Shown here: positions 25,623 through 33,686 of the stretch, piece by piece
Position numbering within the stretch: the stretch's first letter is position 1
Layout: the number at the start of each line of letters is the position of its first letter
Assembly: GCA_963808775.1 (NCBI GenBank)
Contig: CAWEGR010000005.1
Coordinates: 434,001-498,000, forward strand
DNA length: 64,000 bases
Direction of reading: 5' to 3'
Source of the DNA: JACVRW01 sp963808775
Lineage (GTDB): Bacteria; Actinomycetota; Thermoleophilia; Solirubrobacterales; Thermoleophilaceae
Made by a program: the position numbers and the translations under genes
The notes under the pieces: model-generated
The model's input: the letters and a program-made list of their open reading frames with translations, nothing else
Database searches by the model: none
What the model was told of the DNA's origin: nothing

Positions 25623-26761
25623 GCCACGGAAAGGCCCTTCGACGCGCGCTGCTGCTCGCGGCGCTCGCGACGCTTGCGGTGGCGCCTGCGGCCTCAGCGC
25701 GCGTGCCCTGGGGATTCATGGGGGTGCACTGGAGCTTCGAGCCGGCCTCGGCGTCGCAGGCCGCACAGGACGTGCAGTGGGACCTGATGGCGAGCAAGGG
25801 GGTCGAGGCCGTCCGCACCGACTTCAGCTGGCCGGCGATGCAGCACGGCCGCGGCGAGCCGATCAACTTCTCCGGCACGGATGCGCTCGTGAAGCGCGCC
25901 GCCCTGCGTGGGATCGACCTGCTGCCGGTGGTCAACGAGGCGCCGCGCTGGGCGCGCGCCTATCCGAGACGCGACAAGTCGCCCCCGAAGGACAACGGCG
26001 ACTATGCGCGCTTCGTGGGCGCGCTCGTCGAGCGATACGGGCCGAGCGGCAGTTTCTGGGCCGAGGACCCGACTGTCCCGAAGCGCCCGCTGCGCGAGTG
26101 GCAGATCTGGAACGAGCCGCACCTCACGTCGTACTGGGACGCCCCGGCGAAGAGCAGATGGGGCTATCCGCGCGGCTACGGCACGCTGCTGCGCAGCGCG
26201 TGGACGGCCATCAAGGTCCGCGACCCCGGCGCGACGGTGGTGCTCGCCGGCATCACGCAGCGCGCCTGGGAGGAGATCGAGGAGCTCTACCGCGTCGGGC
26301 GCATCAAGGGATTCTTCGACGTGGCCGCGCTGCAGATCTTCCCGCTCACGGTCAGGCGCGCGGTGATCGCCACCCGTCTGTTCCGTCAGGCTCTCCGCCA
26401 CCGGCGGGACGGCCGCAAGCCGATCTACCTCACGGAGCTGAGCTGGCCCGCCTCGAAGGGCCGCACGCCAAAGGTGCGCTATCTGGCCCACGAGACCGAG
26501 CGCAGCATGGCCGCGAAGCTCGCGACGGCCTACGGACGCCTCGCACGTGAGCGGCGGGCGCTCGGCCTCAGGCGCGTCTTCTGGTTCACCTGGGCGACGC
26601 GATACGGGCGCGGCGGCAGCGTCTTCAACTACGCCGGTCTCATGGAGTTCGGAGGCGGCCCGGCCGATCGCTTCATAGCCCAGCCCGCGCTCGGCGCGTA
26701 CGAGCGCGTGGCGCGCAAGCTCCAGGGCTGCGAGAAGGACGTCAGCGGCCAGTGCCGCTGA
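25619..26761 (+). CDS. secreted glycoside hydrolase-like protein (clan A TIM barrel)
   Basis: 380-residue exported protein with signal peptide (ALLLAALATLAVAPAASA). The barrel shows the acid/base Glu166 in WQIWNEPHLTSYW and the likely nucleophile Glu273 in IYLTELSWPASKG, the spacing expected for clan A retaining glycosidases such as GH5, GH39 or related cellulase-like families. Early strands (FMGVHWSFE, GVEAVRTDFSWPAMQ) also fit. Substrate is unknown. The start is set at a TTG whose last bases overlap the phoD stop (TTGA). A GTG at 25589 is the alternative. Its position beside the glycosyltransferase island suggests a role in editing or degrading a surface glycan (inference). Confidence 0.75.
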   Translation: MSHGKALRRALLLAALATLAVAPAASARVPWGFMGVHWSFEPASASQAAQDVQWDLMASKGVEAVRTDFSWPAMQHGRGEPINFSGTDALVKRAALRGIDLLPVVNEAPRWARAYPRRDKSPPKDNGDYARFVGALVERYGPSGSFWAEDPTVPKRPLREWQIWNEPHLTSYWDAPAKSRWGYPRGYGTLLRSAWTAIKVRDPGATVVLAGITQRAWEEIEELYRVGRIKGFFDVAALQIFPLTVRRAVIATRLFRQALRHRRDGRKPIYLTELSWPASKGRTPKVRYLAHETERSMAAKLATAYGRLARERRALGLRRVFWFTWATRYGRGGSVFNYAGLMEFGGGPADRFIAQPALGAYERVARKLQGCEKDVSGQCR

Positions 26762-27778
26762 TCAGCCGAGCAGCTGTTCGATCGCCTCGTCGGCGATGCG
26801 GACGCTGCGCTCCCAGCTGAACCCCCGCGCCCGCTCGACGCCGGCCGAGCGCAGGCGGTCGCGCTCCGGTCCCGCAGCGGCGAGCAGCAGGTCGGCGAAG
26901 GCCGCGGAATCGAGGGGATTCGCGAGCAGTGCCGCCTCGCCGGCGACCTCGGGAAGAGCGGCGCTCCGCGCCGCCACCACCGGCGTGCCGCTCGCCATCG
27001 CCTCGATCACGGGTAGGCCGAAGCCCTCGTAGAGCGAGGGCATCGCGAGCGCGGCGGCGCCCGCGTAGAGCCCGGGCAGAAGCTCCTCGGGCACGTAGCC
27101 GAGCGCGCGGCCGGGCGCGGGCTCGCCGGGGTGCATGTAGGCGCGCTCGCCGCCCGCCACGAGCAGGTCGATCCCCTGCTCCGCGAGAGCGCGCTCGGCA
27201 TCGGCCAGCACGCTCAGGTTCTTGCGGGCGATCCGCGTGCCCACCGCGAGGACGTAGGGCCGGGCGATCCCGAACGCCGAGCGCGCGCTGTCCGCGTCGG
27301 CGGCGGGCCCGAAGCGCTCCGAGACCCCGTTCGGCACCACGGCGATGCGCTCGAGCGGCACGCGGAGGCGCTCCGAGATCTCGCCCCTCGACCACTCCGA
27401 GACGGTGAGCACCAGCCGCGCGCGACGCGCCAGCCGCGGCAGGAGCGCGCGCTGCCAGCTCGCGTAGCCGCGGCCGTACCAGTCGGGCCGCGCGAGCGGC
27501 GCCACGTCGTGGATGACGATCACGTTGCGCGCCGAGGCGAGCGGGGCCAGGTTCGCGGGGCAGAGCAGGAGCTTCGCCCGCCTTGCCCGCAGCGGCAGCA
27601 CGAGCTGCTCCCAGGCATGGCCGGCGCGGTGCGCGAGTGCCGGGCGGGGCGCCACGACCTCGTAGCGCCCGGGGCGCAGCGCGGGAAGCCGCACCGCCAG
27701 CTCGCGGGTGAAGCGCTCGACGCCACCGAGCTCGCGGCGGACGGCGGCGCGGGCGTCGATCGCGACCGGCGCGCTCAC
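26762..27778 (-). CDS. glycosyltransferase family 4
   Basis: 338-residue GT-B fold glycosyltransferase. N-terminal acceptor domain starts VAIDARAAVRRELGGVERFT. The C-terminal nucleotide-sugar domain has RPYVLAVGTRIARKNLSVLAD and the GT4 signature ALAMPSLYEGFGLPVIEAMASG, whose E-x7-E pair binds the donor. No membrane segment, so it acts at the cytosolic side. The GTG start overlaps the stop of the upstream GT4 gene (GTGA), so the two are co-translated and probably add consecutive sugars to the same lipid-linked glycan. It ends directly against the convergent hydrolase gene. Confidence 0.88.
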   Translation of the reverse strand: MSAPVAIDARAAVRRELGGVERFTRELAVRLPALRPGRYEVVAPRPALAHRAGHAWEQLVLPLRARRAKLLLCPANLAPLASARNVIVIHDVAPLARPDWYGRGYASWQRALLPRLARRARLVLTVSEWSRGEISERLRVPLERIAVVPNGVSERFGPAADADSARSAFGIARPYVLAVGTRIARKNLSVLADAERALAEQGIDLLVAGGERAYMHPGEPAPGRALGYVPEELLPGLYAGAAALAMPSLYEGFGLPVIEAMASGTPVVAARSAALPEVAGEAALLANPLDSAAFADLLLAAAGPERDRLRSAGVERARGFSWERSVRIADEAIEQLLG

Positions 27779-28857
27779 CCGGCCGCGGCCATCGCCAGCA
27801 GCTCTCGCCAGCGGTCGCGTGTGAGCTCGACGTCGAAGCGCTCGACGGCGCGTGTCCGCGCGGCCGCGCTCAGCCGCGCGCGTTCGCCGGGCTCGAGCAC
27901 TCGCCGCAGCGCCGCCGCCGCGCCGGCCGCGTCGCGCGGTGAGTAGAGCGCCCCGGCGTCACCCACGATCTCGAGCGGTCCGGCAGCAGCCGGTGCGACG
28001 ACCGGGACGCCGCAGGCGAGCGCCTCAACCAGCGCAAGTCCGTAGGGCTCGCTCTCGGCGCAGTGGAGCAATGCCGCGGCATCGCGCAGCGCGGCGGCGG
28101 GATCCTCGACCCGGCCGCACAGCTCGACGCGGCCCCTAAGGTCCGGTTCGGCCGCTCGACGCTCGAGTCTGTCCCGGAGCGCCGTGCCTGCGGCACCGAT
28201 CGGCTCACCAGCCAGTCGCAGGGTGATCTCGGGGAGCCGCGCGGCGACCTCCAGCGCCAGCTCCGGTCGCTTCCACGGCTCGATCGCTCCCAGGGAGAGC
28301 ACCGCATACCCGCTTGCCCCCGCTGCGGGGGCAAAGCGGTTCAGGTCCACGCCCGCCGGAGCCACGACCACCGTCTTGCTCGTGCCGAGGTCCGCGGCGA
28401 TCGCCTCCGAGAGGCAGACCACCGTGTGCGCGCGCCGTGCAGCTGCCCTGATCAGACGCGCGATCACGGGCCCGGGCAGGAGGTCGTTGTGGGCGAAGAT
28501 CAGGATCGTGTTGCGTCCCAGCGCGGGGGCGCATGCCAGCAGGGTGCGCATGTTCCACGCCACCACGATCTCGGGACGACGGCGACGGACGACCCCACCC
28601 ACTTCGCGGGCAAGGCCGACGATTGACCGGGGCGCGGCCAGGCGGTCAGCCAGGCTGCGGCGCAGCTCGAGGGAGCGGCTTCGAATCGGCTCCACCGCCG
28701 CTCCGGCGGCTCGCGCGCCGTCGGCCAGGAGTCCGGGCGGGCAGGCGAGCAGAGCGCGGTCGCCCGCGCTTGGCAGCACGTCCAGCAGGATGCGCTCCGC
28801 TCCGCCGAGGGCGCCGGAGTAGCTCACGAACAGAATGGGGGAGGATGTGGCAGGCAA
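27775..28857 (-). CDS. glycosyltransferase family 4
   Basis: 360-residue GT4 enzyme. N-terminal ILFVSYSGALGGAERILLD includes the GGAER-type acceptor loop. The C-terminal domain has VLSLGAIEPWKRPELALEVA and ALLHCAESEPYGLALVEALACG with the E-x7-E donor motif. Start is a TTG at 28857, placed 8 nt after a leftward TACGGG element. A GTG at 28827 lies closer to the first beta strand and is possible. First gene of a two-gene GT4 unit, divergent from a GT2 gene 24 bp away. Donor and acceptor unknown. Confidence 0.87.
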   Translation of the reverse strand: MPATSSPILFVSYSGALGGAERILLDVLPSAGDRALLACPPGLLADGARAAGAAVEPIRSRSLELRRSLADRLAAPRSIVGLAREVGGVVRRRRPEIVVAWNMRTLLACAPALGRNTILIFAHNDLLPGPVIARLIRAAARRAHTVVCLSEAIAADLGTSKTVVVAPAGVDLNRFAPAAGASGYAVLSLGAIEPWKRPELALEVAARLPEITLRLAGEPIGAAGTALRDRLERRAAEPDLRGRVELCGRVEDPAAALRDAAALLHCAESEPYGLALVEALACGVPVVAPAAAGPLEIVGDAGALYSPRDAAGAAAALRRVLEPGERARLSAAARTRAVERFDVELTRDRWRELLAMAAAG

Positions 28858-28865
28858 GACCTGAC

Positions 28866-28875
28866 CCCGTAGGTT
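28866..28875. promoter_or_regulatory. candidate shared divergent -10 region (CCCGTAGGTT)
   Basis: Rightward TAGGTT ends 6 nt before the GTG at 28882. Leftward TACGGG ends 8 nt before the TTG at 28857. The rightward hexamer is good and the leftward one weak. One TA is shared. Confidence 0.35.
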
Positions 28876-28881
28876 TGCAGC

Positions 28882-29766
28882 GTGTGGCTGACCGTCGCGA
28901 TCTGCACCCGGAACCGGCCGCGTCTGCTCGCTGCAACGATCGCCGCCCTCGAACGGCAGACGGATGGCGAGTTCGAGCTGCTCGTGGTGGACCAGAGCCC
29001 GGAGCTCGATCCGCAGCTCGAGCGGCTGCGGGGGCGCCGGCCGGGGACCCTGGTGCTGCGCGATCCAGGCGTCGGCCTCTCTCGCGCGCGCAATCGCGCC
29101 CTGGCCGTGGCGAAGGGCAGCTGGCTGGCATTCGTCGACGACGACTGCTTGGCGGCCGAGGACTGCGTCGCGGTGCTCAAACATGAGATCGCCGCCCATC
29201 CGGAGGCCGACTGGATCTCGGGTGACGTTCGCGCCGGCGCTGCTCCGGAGGCCGACTACCTGCCGGTGACGACCTTTCCCGTCGAACGCGGGGTCCGCCG
29301 TCGCGGTCGCTGGGCGATCCCCGGAGCGATCGGCTTCGGCGTCTTCTTCTGCGTCCGTCGCGAGCTCGCAGAGCGCCTCGGCGGCTGGGATGAGCGGCTT
29401 GGGCCCGGTGTCCCGGAGTTTCCGGCCGCCGACGACATGGACTTCAACCACCGGCTCCTGCGGGCGGGCGGGACCGCCTGGCTGTCGCCTCGCGTCCGGC
29501 TTCGCCACGACCAGTGGCGTTCGCAGGCCGAGCTGCGTCCGCTGCAGCGGGGATACGTGCGAGCGTGGAGCGGCTTCGCAATGAAGCAGGTGCGGGCAGG
29601 ACATCCGCTGACGGGCCTCTGGCTCTGGTCGTGGGGAGCGCTCGATGTGCTCGATATGGCCGCCGACGCGCTCAGGCGCCGCTCGCGCCTGCGCGGGCAG
29701 CTCGCGCTGGCGAAGGCGCGGGGCCTGTGCGAGGGGACGGCGCTCGGCCTCAGCCGCCGCTGGTAG
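28882..29766 (+). CDS. glycosyltransferase family 2
   Basis: 294-residue GT-A enzyme. The N-terminus VAICTRNRPRLLAATIAAL is the typical GT2 opening, the DxD-type metal site is FVDDDCLA, and a later acidic base region is PAADDMDFNHRLLRAGG. There is a weakly hydrophobic segment near GFGVFFCV but no clear membrane helix. Likely adds one sugar to a surface glycan. The GTG start lies 6 nt after TAGGTT, fitting a leaderless mRNA. The last 17 nt overlap the convergent LPXTG-like gene. Confidence 0.86.
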   Translation: MWLTVAICTRNRPRLLAATIAALERQTDGEFELLVVDQSPELDPQLERLRGRRPGTLVLRDPGVGLSRARNRALAVAKGSWLAFVDDDCLAAEDCVAVLKHEIAAHPEADWISGDVRAGAAPEADYLPVTTFPVERGVRRRGRWAIPGAIGFGVFFCVRRELAERLGGWDERLGPGVPEFPAADDMDFNHRLLRAGGTAWLSPRVRLRHDQWRSQAELRPLQRGYVRAWSGFAMKQVRAGHPLTGLWLWSWGALDVLDMAADALRRRSRLRGQLALAKARGLCEGTALGLSRRW

Positions 29767-30103
29767 CGAGCCGTCGCCGCATGGTGATCCCGCACGCCAG
29801 CAGCAGGGCGCCGCCTGCCGCCAGTCCGCCCAGCGGCAGGCCCGAGCGGGGCAGGGTGGCTCCGGTGGCGTCCTCGACGGGCTGTTCCTGGACCACGGTC
29901 TGTGCCGTGTCGGTGCTTGTCCCCGTGGGCGGCTGCGAGCTGTCCGGGGTCCCCTGGGTGTCGGTCTGCTCGCCCGGCGGCGGCTCGGCAAACGGATCGC
30001 TGTACTGCTCATCTCCTGCGCTCTGCGCCGCGGCCGCTGCAGGGAACGCGAGGAGGAACGTCGCGAGCAGCGCCGCTGTACGGCTACGTGTCACATGGGT
30101 CAC
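29750..30103 (-). CDS. small exported protein with LPXTG-like sorting signal
   Basis: 117-residue protein with a signal peptide (TAALLATFLLAFPAAAAAQS), a 50-residue Pro/Thr/Gln/Asp-rich extended region, and a C-terminal sorting signal: LPRSG at residues 84-88, a hydrophobic stretch (LPLGGLAAGGALLLACGI) and a positive tail (MRRRLA). This is the full layout of a sortase substrate, with Ser in place of Thr. The mature part would be only about 60 residues, so it may be a wall-bound spacer or stalk. No sortase gene lies in the window. The GTG at 30103 follows a TAGGCT element by 7 nt. A second GTG at 30094 is possible. Confidence 0.7.
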   Translation of the reverse strand: MTHVTRSRTAALLATFLLAFPAAAAAQSAGDEQYSDPFAEPPPGEQTDTQGTPDSSQPPTGTSTDTAQTVVQEQPVEDATGATLPRSGLPLGGLAAGGALLLACGITMRRRLATSGG

Positions 30104-30110
30104 GCGCGAG

Positions 30111-30159
30111 AGCCTAGTGAGGGTCGCGGGGTGTCGTGCGCGGCCCGCGGACATAGACT
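30111..30159. promoter_or_regulatory. two divergent leaderless-type -10 elements
   Basis: Leftward TAGGCT (complement of 30111-30116) ends 7 nt before the GTG at 30103. Rightward TAGACT (30154-30159) ends 7 nt before the GTG at 30167. Here the two elements are separate, unlike the shared-TA pairs. Confidence 0.4.
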
Positions 30160-30166
30160 GCCGCGC

Positions 30167-31372
30167 GTGAATGTGAACGCCAGGTCGCCGCAGCACCCGC
30201 GCACCGCGCTCGTTCACGACTTCCTCGTGAGCGTTCGTGGCGCCGACCGGGTGTTTCTCGAGATCTGCGACCTATGGCCAGAGGCCGACATCTTCACGCC
30301 CGTCTACGACGAACGTGGCACGGACGGTCGCCTCTCCGGACGGGCCGTGCATACCTCGTTCCTGCAGCGGGCGCGGCCGACAGCGCGCACCTTCCGTGCG
30401 CTGCTGCCGCTCTATCCGGCCGCGATCGAGTCCTTCGACCTGTCGGAATACGAGCTCGTGATCTCGAGCTCGAGCGCCTGGGCACACGCGGTCATCTGCG
30501 ACGAGCCGACCGTACACGTCTCCTACTGCCACAACCCGTTCCGCTACGCCTGGAACGAGCGCCACCGGACGCTGGCGGAGCGCGGCGACCCGGTCTCGCG
30601 CGCGGCGCTGCGCGGATTCTTTCGCCGCTGGCGCGAGTGGGATTGGATCGCCGCCCAACGCGTCGATCGTTACGTCACGAATTCACGCGTCACCCAGACG
30701 CGCATCCAGTCCTACTTCGGCCGCGAGTCACGGATCGTCTACCCGCCGGTCGCGACCGAGCGCTTCTCTCCGGGGCCGGTCGAGGATCACTACCTCGTGC
30801 TTTCGGAGCTCGTCTCGCACAAGCGGATCGACACCGCGATCGAGGCCTTCAACCGCCTGCGCCTGCCGCTCATCATCGCGGGTGACGGGCCCGACCGGCG
30901 CAGGCTACGCCGCCTGGCCGGACCGACCGTGCGATTCGCCGGCCGAGTGAGCGACGCCGAGGCGGAGCACCTGATGTCGAGCGCCCGCGCCCTGGTGGTG
31001 ACGAGCGTTGAAGAGTTCGGGATCGCAGCCGTCGAAGCCCAGGCGGCCGGCCGCCCGGTCATCGCGCGCGCCGCCGGCGGACCCCTCGAAACGGTGATCG
31101 AGGGGACCACAGGCTGCTTTTGGGAGGGCGGCGCCGATGAGCTGGCGGAGGCCGTCGCGATGTTCGACACCGCCTCGATCGACGCGGACGAGTGCATCGA
31201 GAACTCTCGCCGCTTCGACGCGAGCGTCTTCCGGGAGCAGTTCCCGCGCGAGGTCTACGACGCTCTGCACGCGGCGCCCAGGCAGCGCGAGGAGGACCGC
31301 GTCAACCTGCGGCGGCCGCTGCCGGCGCGCCGGCCGGGATCGCTGTACCGGCGCGGATCCGCTGCCTGGTAG
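30167..31372 (+). CDS. glycosyltransferase family 4
   Basis: 401-residue GT4 of the type often found in capsule/O-antigen clusters. N-terminal TALVHDFLVSVRGADRVFLE, then VSYCHNPFRYAWN, a family-typical stretch, and the donor domain with SARALVVTSVEEFGIAAVEA (E-x7-E). The last 30 residues are Arg/Pro-rich and probably disordered. Starts at GTG 30167, 7 nt after TAGACT. It is followed after 6 nt by a methyltransferase in the same direction, so the two probably act on the same glycan. Confidence 0.88.
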   Translation: MNVNARSPQHPRTALVHDFLVSVRGADRVFLEICDLWPEADIFTPVYDERGTDGRLSGRAVHTSFLQRARPTARTFRALLPLYPAAIESFDLSEYELVISSSSAWAHAVICDEPTVHVSYCHNPFRYAWNERHRTLAERGDPVSRAALRGFFRRWREWDWIAAQRVDRYVTNSRVTQTRIQSYFGRESRIVYPPVATERFSPGPVEDHYLVLSELVSHKRIDTAIEAFNRLRLPLIIAGDGPDRRRLRRLAGPTVRFAGRVSDAEAEHLMSSARALVVTSVEEFGIAAVEAQAAGRPVIARAAGGPLETVIEGTTGCFWEGGADELAEAVAMFDTASIDADECIENSRRFDASVFREQFPREVYDALHAAPRQREEDRVNLRRPLPARRPGSLYRRGSAAW

Positions 31373-31378
31373 GCCTCG

Positions 31379-32116
31379 ATGGACGAGGCGCTCTACCCCC
31401 AGTTCCGCGAGCTGGAGGACAGACATTGGTGGTTCCGCGGCCGCCGCGCCGTGATCCGCGCCCTGATCGACCGGACCGGATCGCCACCGCCTGGCGCCCG
31501 GATACTCGACGCGGGCTGCGGCACCGGCCGCAACCTGGTCGAGTACGCGAAGCTCGGTCGTGCCGAGGGGATCGAGCCGTCCGAGACGGCGGTGGCCTTC
31601 TGCCGGGGGCGCGGACTCGACGTTCAGGCGGCTCGGCTCGAGGAGCTGCCATTCGAGGATGGGCGCTTCGACCTGGTCTGCGCGTCCGACGTGCTCGAGC
31701 ACGTCGAGGGTGACGTTGCCGCCCTGCGCGAGCTGCGACGGGTCTCGAAGCGGGGCGCGCGACTTCTGGCCACGGTGCCCGCGTACACGTGGCTCTGGAG
31801 CCGCCACGACGACGAGCATCATCACGTGCGCCGCTACACGCGCGGACTGCTCGTCCGGCACGTCCGGGCGGCGGGATGGGAGCCCGAGCTCGCCACGTAC
31901 TTCAACACCCTCCTGCTGCCGCCGATCGCCCTCGTGCGCCTCATCCAGCGCCGGCGCCCGCCGGACACCACGACGGACTACGATCGGACGCCCGGCGCCC
32001 TCAATGCCCTCCTCGAACAGCCGATGGCTCTGGAGGGGCGTCTGATTGCGCGGGGGTGGAGGCTTCCGATCGGGGTGTCGATCGGTCTCGTGTGCCGAGC
32101 AGGCGGCGATTCTTGA
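31379..32116 (+). CDS. class I SAM-dependent methyltransferase
   Basis: 245-residue Rossmann-fold methyltransferase. SAM-binding motif I is ILDAGCGTGRN, followed by the acidic ribose-binding region EGIEPSE and motif IV-like FDLVCASDVLEHVE. HHHVRRYTRGLL is typical of methyltransferases in glycan clusters. No membrane helix, although a hydrophobic segment (FNTLLLPPIALVRLI) could associate with the membrane. Likely methylates a sugar or lipid-linked intermediate. ATG start 6 nt after the GT4 stop. Confidence 0.85.
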   Translation: MDEALYPQFRELEDRHWWFRGRRAVIRALIDRTGSPPPGARILDAGCGTGRNLVEYAKLGRAEGIEPSETAVAFCRGRGLDVQAARLEELPFEDGRFDLVCASDVLEHVEGDVAALRELRRVSKRGARLLATVPAYTWLWSRHDDEHHHVRRYTRGLLVRHVRAAGWEPELATYFNTLLLPPIALVRLIQRRRPPDTTTDYDRTPGALNALLEQPMALEGRLIARGWRLPIGVSIGLVCRAGGDS

Positions 32117-32132
32117 CGGATGGGGCGCCGGC

Positions 32133-33665
32133 TCACGGCGTCTGTGCGTCCCGCCGCGGCACCAGGATCTCGTAGTTCCGGTACCGGACGAGCGATTCGT
32201 ACTCGCGCTCGAGATAGCGATCCAGGTCGCGCACGCCGGTGGGCTCACCGCGTCGGTTGGGTTCGCGAACCACCGAGATCGGGTCGAGCCAGCGGACGAC
32301 CACACGTGGGCGCTCGCGCCTGAGTGCCTCGACCGCCTCGCGCTGCTCCTGCTTGCGCGCGAGCAACCCGAAGTCCGCGGCGGACGCGTTGGGCCGCTCG
32401 GTGAGCACGTAGATGCGTGGGTCGTTGAAGCGCACGAGATCCGAACGGCGGGTGGCGGCGTAGATCGGCTCGCCCGGTGGGACGAGGCGCTGCACCGTCG
32501 CAACCATGCGCTCTATCGCTCGTGCCTCCAGGGGCGCGGCCTGGGCGCCGTCCGCCACAGGCACGTCGATTGTGTCGAGCGCCGGAGAGTCGAGGAGCGC
32601 AGAGCCTCGGTTCGCCAAGCCGTGCAGTGCGAAGAGCAGGAGCAGTGCGAGGCAGGCGTATCGCACCGGCCGCCAGGAGCCCGCGGCGCCCGCGGCAAGA
32701 AGAGCGGCGAGCACGACCAGAAGCGGCGAAACGTGGAACTCGTCTGTACGCGAGAGCAAGTAGGCCACGAAAGACAGACCCAGGACGAACAGGCCCGAGA
32801 GCTCCCAACGCTCCCGGGCGCGCGGTACCCACGCGGCTGCGGCCAGCGCGAGCCCGACCACACCCAGCAACGGGAGGTAGAAGCCGACGACGTCCTTCAG
32901 ATCGCGGGCGAGCGTTCCCGGTGGCCAGAGGTTCAGCTCGCCCTCATAGGACCACGGGAACGGGAGCGTCCACCACTCCTTCTCACGCAGCGACTTGCCG
33001 ACGAGCTCGTCATAGAGATCTGCAGGCCCGACGAGCGCGGCGAACGGAAGGTAGGCGAGCACCGTGAGGCCACCCGCCGCCGCCGCAAACGTCGCGAGCC
33101 GTGCGCCGAGGCGCGGCTCAGGACGGAGAAGCAGCACCAGGCACACCGCGGCCCCGCCGTAGATCGCGAAGTCGAGCCGCCAGGTCGCGGCGAGTGCGAT
33201 GAGCGCGCCGGCCGCCGCGAGCGCCGCGCGTCCCGGTTGGCGCTCGCGGCTCGCGAGGGCGTAGGCGAGCAGGATCGCCAATAGCGCGAACGGGAACGGA
33301 GAGGCGCTCGTCGGCTGCGCCATGACGCACGCGCTCACGAGCCAAGCCGTCCACGCGAGCCAGCCCGGCGCCACGCGTCCGGTCAGGGCGAAAACCGCCG
33401 TGGCCACTCCGGCGTCGCAGAGGACGCGCAGGATCCGCCAGGAAAGCAGCGAGGGCCCGAGCAGGTCGAACCACGCCCCGAGCAGGAGGGGCTGCGCCGG
33501 ACCGTAGGGCCAGAGGAAGTCGCGATACGGAAGCTCGCCGCTCGCGACGCGGCTCGCGGCCGCGAGGACCACGCCTTCGTCGAACTCCGCGCCTCCTCGC
33601 AGGATCGTGAAGCCCGAGATGAGGGCAGCGCAGGCGAAGGCCGCTGCCTGTGCCCGCGTCGACAC
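32133..33665 (-). CDS. GT39-like polytopic membrane glycosyltransferase
   Basis: 510-residue protein with about 11 membrane helices and the GT-C layout. The first extracytoplasmic loop carries the acidic EFDEGVVLAAA motif typical of the GT39/ArnT/PMT-like group, with ELPYRDFLWPYGP just after. The C-terminal 150 residues form a soluble extracytoplasmic domain (PPGEPIYAATRRSDLVRFND onward). It should use a polyprenyl-phosphate sugar outside the membrane. The start is placed at the second of two tandem GTGs (33668, 33665), because it lies 6 nt from a TATTGG element in the divergent gap. Confidence 0.75.
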   Translation of the reverse strand: MSTRAQAAAFACAALISGFTILRGGAEFDEGVVLAAASRVASGELPYRDFLWPYGPAQPLLLGAWFDLLGPSLLSWRILRVLCDAGVATAVFALTGRVAPGWLAWTAWLVSACVMAQPTSASPFPFALLAILLAYALASRERQPGRAALAAAGALIALAATWRLDFAIYGGAAVCLVLLLRPEPRLGARLATFAAAAGGLTVLAYLPFAALVGPADLYDELVGKSLREKEWWTLPFPWSYEGELNLWPPGTLARDLKDVVGFYLPLLGVVGLALAAAAWVPRARERWELSGLFVLGLSFVAYLLSRTDEFHVSPLLVVLAALLAAGAAGSWRPVRYACLALLLLFALHGLANRGSALLDSPALDTIDVPVADGAQAAPLEARAIERMVATVQRLVPPGEPIYAATRRSDLVRFNDPRIYVLTERPNASAADFGLLARKQEQREAVEALRRERPRVVVRWLDPISVVREPNRRGEPTGVRDLDRYLEREYESLVRYRNYEILVPRRDAQTP

Positions 33666-33671
33666 CACTTG

Positions 33672-33681
33672 CCAATATTGC
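33672..33681. promoter_or_regulatory. candidate shared divergent -10 region (CCAATATTGC)
   Basis: Leftward TATTGG ends 6 nt before the GTG at 33665. Rightward TATTGC ends 5 nt before the TTG at 33687. They share the central TA. Neither ends in T, so this is one of the weaker examples. Confidence 0.3.
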
Positions 33682-33686
33682 AGACC

